A stretch of DNA of 6,204 nt from Chloroflexota bacterium (GTDB taxonomy: Bacteria; Chloroflexota; Dehalococcoidia; SZUA-161). The DNA lies in contig DAOUTY010000107.1 in assembly GCA_030668425.1 (NCBI GenBank), forward strand, positions 1 to 6,204, given 5' to 3'. The notes below the pieces were generated by a model. That model did no database searches, was not told the DNA's origin, and worked only from the letters and a program-made list of their open reading frames with translations. The position numbers and the translations under genes are program-made. This document shows positions 1 to 5,714 of this stretch, in pieces (positions within the stretch are counted from its first letter, which is position 1; every line of letters starts with the position of its first letter).

Positions 1-46
1 ACAAGATCGCTGAAAGTATCAGATAGTGCTCAAGTCCAAGGCTCAT
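1..46 (-). CDS. nuoK: NADH-quinone oxidoreductase subunit K, N-terminal fragment (3' end outside window)
   Basis: The minus-strand ATG at 46-44 opens a frame that runs off the left edge and reads MSLGLEHYLILSAIL, the characteristic start of NuoK (family pattern 'LxHYLxLSAxLF', the beginning of its first membrane helix). NuoK is a small three-helix membrane subunit with conserved glutamates that belongs to the antiporter-like proton pathway of complex I; those glutamates lie beyond the window. The start is two bases after the nuoJ stop codon, and a GGAAAGG sequence upstream of it, inside the end of nuoJ, can serve as ribosome binding site. Only 15 codons are visible, but the match and the position right after nuoJ make the call firm. 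Confidence 0.9.
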   Translation of the reverse strand, partial: MSLGLEHYLILSAIL

Positions 47-48
47 CG

Positions 49-567
49 TTAATCCTTTCCCTCGCGTCTAACCAGTACCACAGCTCCTATGAGCGCTGCA
101 AGCAGGAGCACAGATGCTATCTCAAAAGGCAGTACAAACCCATTGTCCTGATCGAAAAGCGCTATTGCAATATAGCTGGTGGTTGGCTCATCAAGGGGCA
201 TTTCCACCACCTGAGGCACTTCTGAAATAGTAGTCCAGTCAGTGCCTATGACTACTCCTATGATCGTTGCCAGCAGCAGCAGGGACAGCACCAAAGCTGG
301 AAGATGAAGTCTATGAAATGGGTTACCGCTGTGCAAATCACGGGTGAGCATGATGGCAAATAAGAGTAGTATACCGATGGCGCCGGCGTAGATTAAAACC
401 TGCGCCGCGGCCAGAAAGTCGGCGTTGAGTGTGATATAGAGCGCTGCAACACCAAAGAAACACACTATCAAGAGTAGGGCTGCCCGGAAGACATTCCGCA
501 GCAAAACCACTGCCAAAGCGGAACTGACCAGCACTATTGCTATTACCCAGAAAGCTAACTCAGTCAT
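49..567 (-). CDS. nuoJ: NADH-quinone oxidoreductase subunit J (membrane subunit)
   Basis: This is a 172-residue hydrophobic protein with about five membrane helices (roughly residues 4-23, 27-47, 52-75, 90-108 and 145-167). The third helix carries the NuoJ signature AQVLIYAGAIGILLLF (about 55-70), the flexible helix with a pi-bulge that couples quinone reduction to proton movement. The last helix carries FEIASVLLLAALIGAVVL (about 148-165), also typical. A loop of about 35 residues between helices 4 and 5 (109-144) is polar and acidic. I chose the ATG at 567, which overlaps the nuoI stop as ATGACTGA (8 bases), a common translational-coupling arrangement. A TTG at 579 in the same frame would add four residues (MTKK) and cannot be excluded. 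The length is normal for the family. Confidence 0.95.
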   Translation of the reverse strand: MTELAFWVIAIVLVSSALAVVLLRNVFRAALLLIVCFFGVAALYITLNADFLAAAQVLIYAGAIGILLLFAIMLTRDLHSGNPFHRLHLPALVLSLLLLATIIGVVIGTDWTTISEVPQVVEMPLDEPTTSYIAIALFDQDNGFVLPFEIASVLLLAALIGAVVLVRREGKD

Positions 568-1072
568 TTTCTTCGTCAACCATTTCTTGTGAAATCTGGC
601 CGTACACGAGGAGGCTTTGCCTTGGTATCCGCCACTCCAGCTCAGGATGGCCGTAGGCGCTGACTTGGTTTGCAGGATCCATCAATGTCTCCATGTCCGC
701 CCACAGCAGCTTCCTGCTGTATCTCGCTTGCTCGTAGCTGCGTCCCATGTATAGTGCATTGTAGGGGCATGCTTCAACACACAGGCCGCAGAACATGCAG
801 CGCCCGGTGTCGAACTCGATATTGTCAACCACGTACCGATTATCGCCATTTGTCGAAGTCGTGATTTGGATAATTCCATGAGGGCAACTCTTGGCACACG
901 TGGCACAGCCAGTACAAAGGTCACTTCTCCACACGAACTGCTGACCTCTTATTCGGCGGGATGTGCTGAGTCTCTTCTCGGGATACTGAGTCGTAATAAA
1001 GCTACGAAACAGGTGCCTGAAGGTCAGCGCCATACCCTTGGCTATACCCAGGCCGTACCTCTCCAACCTCAA
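560..1072 (-). CDS. nuoI: NADH-quinone oxidoreductase subunit I (2x[4Fe-4S] ferredoxin-like subunit)
   Basis: NuoI carries clusters N6a and N6b, which pass electrons toward N2 in NuoB. The 170-residue product has two classic 4Fe-4S motifs: C53-x2-C56-x2-C59-x3-C63-P and C92-x2-C95-x2-C98-x3-C102-P, all eight cysteines present. The N-terminus (GLGIAKGMALTFRHLF, then TTQYPEKR) is the usual NuoI amphipathic anchor that lies on the membrane over NuoH. The start is a TTG at 1072 with a very strong AGGAGGAGG just upstream. The next in-frame ATG (1033) would remove half of the conserved anchor, so TTG is preferred. The gene begins 71 bases inside the nuoH 3' end. The C-terminus is acidic (VDEEND). 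In an enzyme without NuoEFG, NuoI clusters are the expected entry point for electrons from an outside donor such as ferredoxin; that last point is inference. Confidence 0.96.
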   Translation of the reverse strand: MRLERYGLGIAKGMALTFRHLFRSFITTQYPEKRLSTSRRIRGQQFVWRSDLCTGCATCAKSCPHGIIQITTSTNGDNRYVVDNIEFDTGRCMFCGLCVEACPYNALYMGRSYEQARYSRKLLWADMETLMDPANQVSAYGHPELEWRIPRQSLLVYGQISQEMVDEEND

Positions 1073-2234
1073 CTCTTCCTCCTCCTAATTTGAAGAATAT
1101 CTTCGACCACAACAAGATGAGTACCACTGCGATGGCCCAGTTTACGAATATAAATGGCCAGGGGAAGCTTTCCCAGCCTGACATCCATTTATCCCAGATC
1201 AGGACCTCGGCAGCGGTAATGAAAATGTTGATCAACGCCATTGGAAGCAGGAACTTCCAGGAAAATGCCATGATTTGGTCTATCCGAACACGAATCAGGG
1301 TGGCACGCATCCATAAGATAACTAGGAAGACTGCAAATACCTTGAACACGAACCAGAACCATACAGGAAGGAATGGTCCCTTCCAGCCACCGAGGAAGAG
1401 TGTGGTCACTATGGTGGCGATGGCTAGGGTGCTGATATACTCGCCGAGAAAGAAGGTGGCGAACTTCATTCCTGAATACTCGGTGAAGTAGCCGGTAGTA
1501 AGCTCCGACTCCGCTTCGATCTGGTCCATCGGGGAGCGGTTAAGCTCAGCCATGGCGCCGATGAAGTATATAAAGCAACCCAAAGGCTGAACTAGGATGA
1601 AGGGATATGACTGCTGGCCTACGATCTCGCTCATCTGCAGTGAGCCAACTATGAGGACCACACCAACAATTGAGAGTACCATTGGCACCTCATAGCTAAC
1701 CAATTGAGCCACTGCTCTCATTGCGCCCAGCAAGGCATACTTATTATTTGAGCTCCAGCCGGCCATGAAAATCGCGGTAACACTCAGTGAACCAATGGCA
1801 ACTATGTAGAGTATACCTATGTTAAGATCGGCAAGGGCACCAAGATGGCCTTTGCCGATAGGGATCACCGCGAAAAGCATTAATCCTGAGAAGAACAATA
1901 CCACTGGGGCAAGCCAGTGTACCAGTTTATCGCCTTTAGCGGGCATAATGAGTTCCTTGATTAATGTCTTGATGGCATCTGCGATCGGTTGTAGCAGTCC
2001 GAATGGGCCACAGCGATTGGGCCCGGGGCGGAGCTGCATCCAGGCGATGAACCGCCTCTCCAGCCAGATGAATATGATCACTATGGGGAATACGAATATG
2101 AGCATAAGGATAATGCCGATAAGGCTGTCGAGTAATATTATTAGCGAGCTAGCCAGGTTGAAACCCTGTAGCCATTCGATCCAGTCAGTGCGGACGTTCA
2201 CGAACAGGTCTACGATGTATTCCCAGACGCTCAT
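1002..2234 (-). CDS. nuoH: NADH-quinone oxidoreductase subunit H (quinone-channel membrane subunit)
   Basis: NuoH forms the membrane side of the quinone cavity and links the peripheral arm to the proton-pumping arm. The 410-residue product has about eight or more membrane helices and the family blocks in order: ERRFIAWMQLRPGPNRCGPFG (59-79, written with key residues E59, R60, R69, P70, G71, N73), LLQPIADAIKTLIKE (80-94), the WSSNNKYALLGAMRA segment (160-174), and the acidic loop from E230 to G256 with NRSPMDQIEAE and TEYSGMKF, which lines the quinone channel. RVRIDQIMAFSWKFLLP (315-331) matches the late conserved helix. The ATG at 2234 shares one base with the nuoD stop (TAATG). The C-terminus is odd: after the last helix a polar tail of about 28 residues (KLGGGRVEVGEV onward) runs 71 bases into nuoI, longer than most NuoH proteins. 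Confidence 0.97.
   Translation of the reverse strand: MSVWEYIVDLFVNVRTDWIEWLQGFNLASSLIILLDSLIGIILMLIFVFPIVIIFIWLERRFIAWMQLRPGPNRCGPFGLLQPIADAIKTLIKELIMPAKGDKLVHWLAPVVLFFSGLMLFAVIPIGKGHLGALADLNIGILYIVAIGSLSVTAIFMAGWSSNNKYALLGAMRAVAQLVSYEVPMVLSIVGVVLIVGSLQMSEIVGQQSYPFILVQPLGCFIYFIGAMAELNRSPMDQIEAESELTTGYFTEYSGMKFATFFLGEYISTLAIATIVTTLFLGGWKGPFLPVWFWFVFKVFAVFLVILWMRATLIRVRIDQIMAFSWKFLLPMALINIFITAAEVLIWDKWMSGWESFPWPFIFVNWAIAVVLILLWSKIFFKLGGGRVEVGEVRPGYSQGYGADLQAPVS
1078..1086 (-). promoter_or_regulatory. Strong Shine-Dalgarno for nuoI, embedded in nuoH
   Basis: The minus strand reads AGGAGGAGG here, followed by AAGAG and the TTG start of nuoI at 1072, giving a spacing of 5 to 8 bases depending on which AGGAGG pairs with 16S rRNA. 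It is the strongest ribosome binding site in the window and decides the TTG start of nuoI. The same bases encode the Gly-Gly-Gly of the nuoH C-terminal tail (residues 384-386). Confidence 0.75.
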
Positions 2235-3337
2235 TATCTATCAACCTCGGCCACGCAGATATCCACGCTGCCAAATATTGCGATGAGGTCCCCGATTTTC
2301 CAACCGCGAGACATATAACGCAGAACACCCAGATTGATCAAGGCCGGAGGACGTACCCTGAAGCGGTAGGGCGCTATTGAACCGTCGCTCACCAGGTAGT
2401 AACCCAGTTCGCCCTTCGGCGCTTCGATGCGGGCGAAGACCTCGCCCTTGGGCGGGCGCAACAGGCTGGGCACCTTGGTACAGACCTCTCCTGGCGGGAT
2501 CTGCTCTATGGCCTGCTCGAGAATGCGAACGCTTTGCCTCATCTCCTCGATCCTCTGCCGGTAACGATCATATATATCGCCAGCACTGCCTGTAGGTATG
2601 TCGAAATCGAACCGGTCGTAGACCGAATAGGGGTCGTCCTTGCGGATATCCCACTTCACACCGCTCGCTCGGAGCATGGGGCCACTCACCGAATAGTTAA
2701 TGGCCACGTCGGCGGGTAGAATGCCTACGCCCTTAGTGCGGGCGAGCACGATCTCGTTTTCCTTTAGAAGTTGGTCATACTCGTCGATAAAGCCCGGCAT
2801 CTCACGGACGAACTTCTTCACGGCGGGCAAGAACTCGCGTGGGATGTCATGGCTTACCCCCCCGAAGCGCATGTAGTTGTAGGTCAGCCTCTGACCGCAG
2901 ACCATTTCGAACAGGTCCAGTATCTTCTCGCGCTCGCGGTACATGTAAAGCAGGGGGGTCATCATCGCGCCCAACTCATTGGTGAGGAAGCCGACTGCCA
3001 TCAGGTGGCTGGAAATGCGCATCAGCTCCGACATGATCACCCTGAGGTACTCGGCCCTCTCAGGCACTTCTATCCCGGCGAGTTTCTCCACGGCTAAAAC
3101 GTAGCCGTGGTTGGCGGTCATCGAGGCCAGATAATCGAGGCGGTCGGTGAAGGGTATGTTCTGTACGTAGGTGCGGCCCTCTGCTAACTTCTCGATGCCC
3201 CGATGGAGGTAGCCGAAAATCGGCTCCACATCTACAATTACCTCGCCGTCCAATATCGTCCTCAGGCGGAACACACCGTGAGTCGACGGGTGCGAGGGCC
3301 CGAAGTTGATTACAAAGGGTTGTGCTTCAAGCTCCAT
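2234..3337 (-). CDS. nuoD: NADH-quinone oxidoreductase subunit D (49 kDa-type, quinone-binding subunit)
   Basis: NuoD is the hydrogenase-large-subunit-like protein that forms the quinone headgroup site beside the N2 cluster of NuoB. The 367-residue product begins with INFGPSHPSTHGVFRL (10-25), whose histidine loop (H16, H20) contributes a quinone ligand, followed by GYLHRGIEKLAEGRTY (42-57) and TDRLDY (64-69) with the conserved tyrosine region, then ELMRISSHLM (104-113), MRFGGVSHDIP (156-166), and the C-terminal IFGSVDICVAEVDR ending in the invariant Asp-Arg. NuoD is not fused to NuoC. The ATG at 3337 lies 11 bases inside the 3' end of the upstream radical SAM gene, and its GGGAG ribosome binding site is also within that gene, so the two are translated in a coupled fashion. 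The stop overlaps the nuoH start by one base. nuoH follows directly, with no nuoE, F or G between. Confidence 0.97.
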   Translation of the reverse strand: MELEAQPFVINFGPSHPSTHGVFRLRTILDGEVIVDVEPIFGYLHRGIEKLAEGRTYVQNIPFTDRLDYLASMTANHGYVLAVEKLAGIEVPERAEYLRVIMSELMRISSHLMAVGFLTNELGAMMTPLLYMYREREKILDLFEMVCGQRLTYNYMRFGGVSHDIPREFLPAVKKFVREMPGFIDEYDQLLKENEIVLARTKGVGILPADVAINYSVSGPMLRASGVKWDIRKDDPYSVYDRFDFDIPTGSAGDIYDRYRQRIEEMRQSVRILEQAIEQIPPGEVCTKVPSLLRPPKGEVFARIEAPKGELGYYLVSDGSIAPYRFRVRPPALINLGVLRYMSRGWKIGDLIAIFGSVDICVAEVDR

Positions 3338-5054
3338 ACTTTAACTCGCTCCCAGTGGCAAACGCCCACAAGATTCGCGGGGCATTGCGCATGAAAGATG
3401 CCGCTGGCCAGTTCATCTCCTTCTTCTGGCAAATCGATGAGGAGCTTAGTATGTCTGCATCCTGTTTCAGGGACATCATTTTGTCGCTGTCGAGGCCGTG
3501 CTCGGCAACGATCCGATCAATTTGTTTCATCAGCGCCATTGCACCTCGGGCTCGCGCTTCCACGCCCGAAGCTATCTTGGGGGCGATTAAGCCGTATTCC
3601 ATCTTCAACTGATTGAAGGCAATCCCGGCTTCATAAGTGCTCATCACTATCTCATCTTTGCTCATCCACTCTGTGTCATAGTTGAGCATATATTTCCAAC
3701 TCGGGTTCTTGAGCGCCTGTCGGTGTTCCTCCAGCGTGTGATAACACAGGCGGTAACCGCAGCTCTCCGGGTTTTCAAATGCCTTGCTCCCGGGGTCGAC
3801 GAAAGGAGCAAGTGGCGATATAAAGGGAAGAAGCTTCCTCTGTTGGCCAAATTCCCGAAGAAGGTGTCTCAAGTAAGTTGCGTTCTGTATAACCGAACTG
3901 TAGGACTGCTTGGGGAGGCCAATCATGTAGAACAGGTCGAACCTCTTGCAGCCGTTCTCAAGGGCAGCCTGGATGGTGTTCTCTATTTCATAATTGCTAT
4001 ACCCCTTGCCGAAGGCACGCCGAACCTCTTCATCGGTTGAATCCGGTGACCACTGAATGTTGTAGTTAGGGATCGCCGCGTTTATTTTCTCGAAGAAGTC
4101 ACTTGTGGCGGGGGCGAAAAGCTCCAAGACTATTGGGGCCTTCACTTTCGCAGCTTTCAGTGACCAGAGGAACCGGTCGGCGTAATCACCGCCCGACTGG
4201 CGGATGTCCCCGATTACGAATACTGGACCATTAAGGTAGCGCTGTATGCTTACTATATCGTTGACCAGTAGCTGGGGACTTCTGTAGGCCGTTTTCTCAC
4301 GGCCAAAGCTGTTGCTGTATGCGTATCTTGAACCGCCGCAAGTAAGGCAGTCATAGTTGCAACCGCGACAGGTGACGGCGCAGGTTATGGGATAGCGCAT
4401 CCAGTCTCCGAAAGGCGTTATGCCCGCTAAGTCCCGGTGCCTGAGCACCGACTTCACTGGGTATGCATAGTCCATCGGCATCTCGTCAAGGCTAGTGGGA
4501 ACTGAGGTGAGAGGATTATGGTGAGATCCTCCGGTGTCGTCCTTCCAGCTCAGGTTAGGGATGTCATCAAAGGTCTCGCCAGATTTTATGCGTTGCATCA
4601 GCTGTAGCATAGGCGCTTCGGTGGAATCACCGCGCACGACGAAATCAACCTGTTCGTAAGTGATTAGCTCCTTATAGAAATAGCTGGCAGACAATCCTCC
4701 CATGATAACGGGCGTTGACGGATGTAGCGTCTTTACAATCTTCGCTAGCTCAAGGCTGCCATGTGCGTGTGGCAGCCAGTGCAGGTCGATACCGAAAGCA
4801 CTGGCCGACAGCTTCTTGATAAATTGCTCAACGTTAAACCTTGGATCCTTCAGCATACGGTTCGCAATATTTATGATTCTGGTGCGGATACCGTTTCTTT
4901 CAAGATGGGCACCGATGCTGACGAGGCCTATGGGGTACATTTCAAATATAGGTGTGGATGGGATCACGTCGCTTATCGGGCCGTACATTATCGCCCGCTC
5001 TCTAAAGTCGTAGTTGCTCGGGGCGTGCAACAGAATTAAATCGGATTTTGCCAT
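3327..5054 (-). CDS. Radical SAM protein with B12-binding-type N-terminal domain, inserted in the nuo operon
   Basis: This 575-residue protein is not a known complex I subunit. The N-terminal part (about 1-160) has the Rossmann-like layout of cobalamin-binding domains of class B radical SAM enzymes: a first strand LILLHAP (6-12), EMYPIGLVSIGAHLERNG (38-55), GIDLHW (88-93), PVIMGGLSAS (115-124) and VDFVVRGDSTEAP (136-148). The radical SAM domain follows, with the cluster motif C232-x3-C236-x2-C239 followed by GGS, preceded by two further cysteines (C225, C229). WSPDSTDEEVRRAFGKGYS (335-353) and DLFYMIGLPKQS (373-384) are typical later strands of the barrel. About 150 C-terminal residues are of unknown type. 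The pattern reminds me of the family named TIGR04190 (Ta0216-type B12/radical SAM proteins), from memory only. No signal peptide or membrane helix is seen. The gene starts 14 bases after nuoC (ATG) or 8 bases after (in-frame TTG at 5060, better spaced from AAGG), and overlaps nuoD by 11 bases. Substrate unknown. Confidence 0.9.
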   Translation of the reverse strand: MAKSDLILLHAPSNYDFRERAIMYGPISDVIPSTPIFEMYPIGLVSIGAHLERNGIRTRIINIANRMLKDPRFNVEQFIKKLSASAFGIDLHWLPHAHGSLELAKIVKTLHPSTPVIMGGLSASYFYKELITYEQVDFVVRGDSTEAPMLQLMQRIKSGETFDDIPNLSWKDDTGGSHHNPLTSVPTSLDEMPMDYAYPVKSVLRHRDLAGITPFGDWMRYPITCAVTCRGCNYDCLTCGGSRYAYSNSFGREKTAYRSPQLLVNDIVSIQRYLNGPVFVIGDIRQSGGDYADRFLWSLKAAKVKAPIVLELFAPATSDFFEKINAAIPNYNIQWSPDSTDEEVRRAFGKGYSNYEIENTIQAALENGCKRFDLFYMIGLPKQSYSSVIQNATYLRHLLREFGQQRKLLPFISPLAPFVDPGSKAFENPESCGYRLCYHTLEEHRQALKNPSWKYMLNYDTEWMSKDEIVMSTYEAGIAFNQLKMEYGLIAPKIASGVEARARGAMALMKQIDRIVAEHGLDSDKMMSLKQDADILSSSSICQKKEMNWPAASFMRNAPRILWAFATGSELKYGA

Positions 5055-5068
5055 CTTCAAATGCAGCC

Positions 5069-5509
5069 TTACAGAAAATCTCTCCTGAGCGGGTGTCCTT
5101 GGAATCCCTCCCAGAGGAAAATGCGCTTCATGTTATAGTGACCGTCAAAGCGAATCCCCAGAAGGTCATAGACTTCCCTCTCCTGGAAGTCGGCTCCTCC
5201 CCAGATGGATGTAACGGAGGGTATTGTAGGATTCTCGCGGTTGAAGCATCTGGCCTTGAGGACAAGGCTGTGGTTGTGTTTCATCGAGACCAGATGGTAG
5301 ACTACCTCGAAGTAATCCAGGTAATCGACTGCGGTGAGGTTGGTCAGGTAGTCGAAGTCTAATCCCGCCGTTTGGTTCAGGAAACGACAAATATCCAGTA
5401 CGGATTCACTATTCAGTAAAATTGAGTTCTCGCCGGCTTCAACCACTGCTCCTGGAAGATGCTCCTCTATTTTCTCAGCAACTTCCGTTCCAATCAATGG
5501 CTTCGTCAT
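5069..5509 (-). CDS. nuoC: NADH-quinone oxidoreductase subunit C (30 kDa-type)
   Basis: NuoC is a soluble scaffold subunit of the peripheral arm that packs on NuoD and NuoB and carries no cofactor. The 146-residue product shows the family signature toward its end: IPSVTSIWGGADFQEREVYD (97-116), LLGIRFDGH (117-124), then the terminal block WEGFQGHPLRRDF (133-145). The N-terminal half (LTNLTAVDYLDYFEVVYHL, 56-74) also fits. Length is at the compact end of the family, with no fusion to NuoD. The ATG at 5509 is 23 bases after the stop of the small SH3-like gene and has no clear Shine-Dalgarno (GAAGACAGTATATAGCAAG precedes it), so translation may rely on coupling to the upstream gene. The TAA stop (5071-5069) is followed closely by the radical SAM gene. 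Confidence 0.95.
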   Translation of the reverse strand: MTKPLIGTEVAEKIEEHLPGAVVEAGENSILLNSESVLDICRFLNQTAGLDFDYLTNLTAVDYLDYFEVVYHLVSMKHNHSLVLKARCFNRENPTIPSVTSIWGGADFQEREVYDLLGIRFDGHYNMKRIFLWEGFQGHPLRRDFL

Positions 5510-5532
5510 CTTGCTATATACTGTCTTCGATC

Positions 5533-5712
5533 CTAGAGCTTTTCGAGTTCACTCTCTGGGAAAGCCATCCGGTATCCAGTTTTGTCGGCCTTTATTATTA
5601 TCCACCCTTTGGGGTCTTCTTTGACCTCCATTACTTCCCCCTCCCATCCGCTGAGGGTGTAGTTTGATCTCTCCTTGACTTTGATCCTGTCACCAATCTG
5701 TAGTTCAGCCAT
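5533..5712 (-). CDS. Small SH3/KOW-like protein between nuoB and nuoC; possible NdhS-like subunit
   Basis: The minus-strand frame from ATG 5712 to TAG 5535-5533 encodes 59 residues beginning MAELQIGDRIKVKERSNY. It has a good ribosome binding site (GAGGAG, six bases before the ATG) that lies inside the end of nuoB, and starts two bases after the nuoB stop. The predicted beta-rich pattern is that of a small SH3/KOW barrel: GDRIKVK (7-13), GWEGEVMEV (22-30), KGWIIIKA (35-42), and a closing FPESELEKL (51-59). This spacing resembles cyanobacterial/chloroplast NdhS, which docks ferredoxin to NDH-1: an N-terminal G-x-x-V-x-V-K, a tyrosine, E-G-x-V-x-x-V, and a terminal S-E-L-E. I compared these from memory, so homology is not established. 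The protein has 10 basic and 12 acidic residues, so it is not overall positive. Alternative: a general KOW-type protein unrelated to electron transfer. That it is a real gene is well supported by spacing and ribosome binding site. Confidence 0.85.
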   Translation of the reverse strand: MAELQIGDRIKVKERSNYTLSGWEGEVMEVKEDPKGWIIIKADKTGYRMAFPESELEKL

Positions 5713-5714
5713 CT

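Noticed and set aside
1090..1491. Plus-strand open frame of 133 codons opposite nuoH
   Set aside because: Its composition (many Met, Asn, Arg, Lys) is what the reverse of a membrane protein gives. No support as a gene.
2771..3097. Plus-strand open frame of 108 codons opposite nuoD
   Set aside because: It lies wholly over a well-conserved gene, has low-complexity antisense-like composition and no family resemblance. It is a shadow.
4776..4793. D90-x-H92 in the radical SAM protein as a cobalamin-ligand DxHxxG motif
   Set aside because: It lies after what should be the third strand, not the first as in MetH-type domains, and the glycine is replaced by proline (DLHWLP). It is likely a family motif, so cobalamin binding is not proven by it.
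3327..5060. Radical SAM gene as a mobile or recently transferred insert
   Set aside because: No inverted or direct repeats, transposase or composition jump is visible at its ends, and the 11-base overlap with nuoD with shared ribosome binding site indicates long co-residence.
5048..5362. Plus-strand open frame of 104 codons opposite nuoC
   Set aside because: It overlaps conserved nuoC throughout and has no recognisable domain or operon context. It is a shadow.
5513..5520. TATATA before nuoC as a possible internal promoter -10 box
   Set aside because: No matching -35 element at the right distance; the gap is only 23 bases inside a tightly packed operon.
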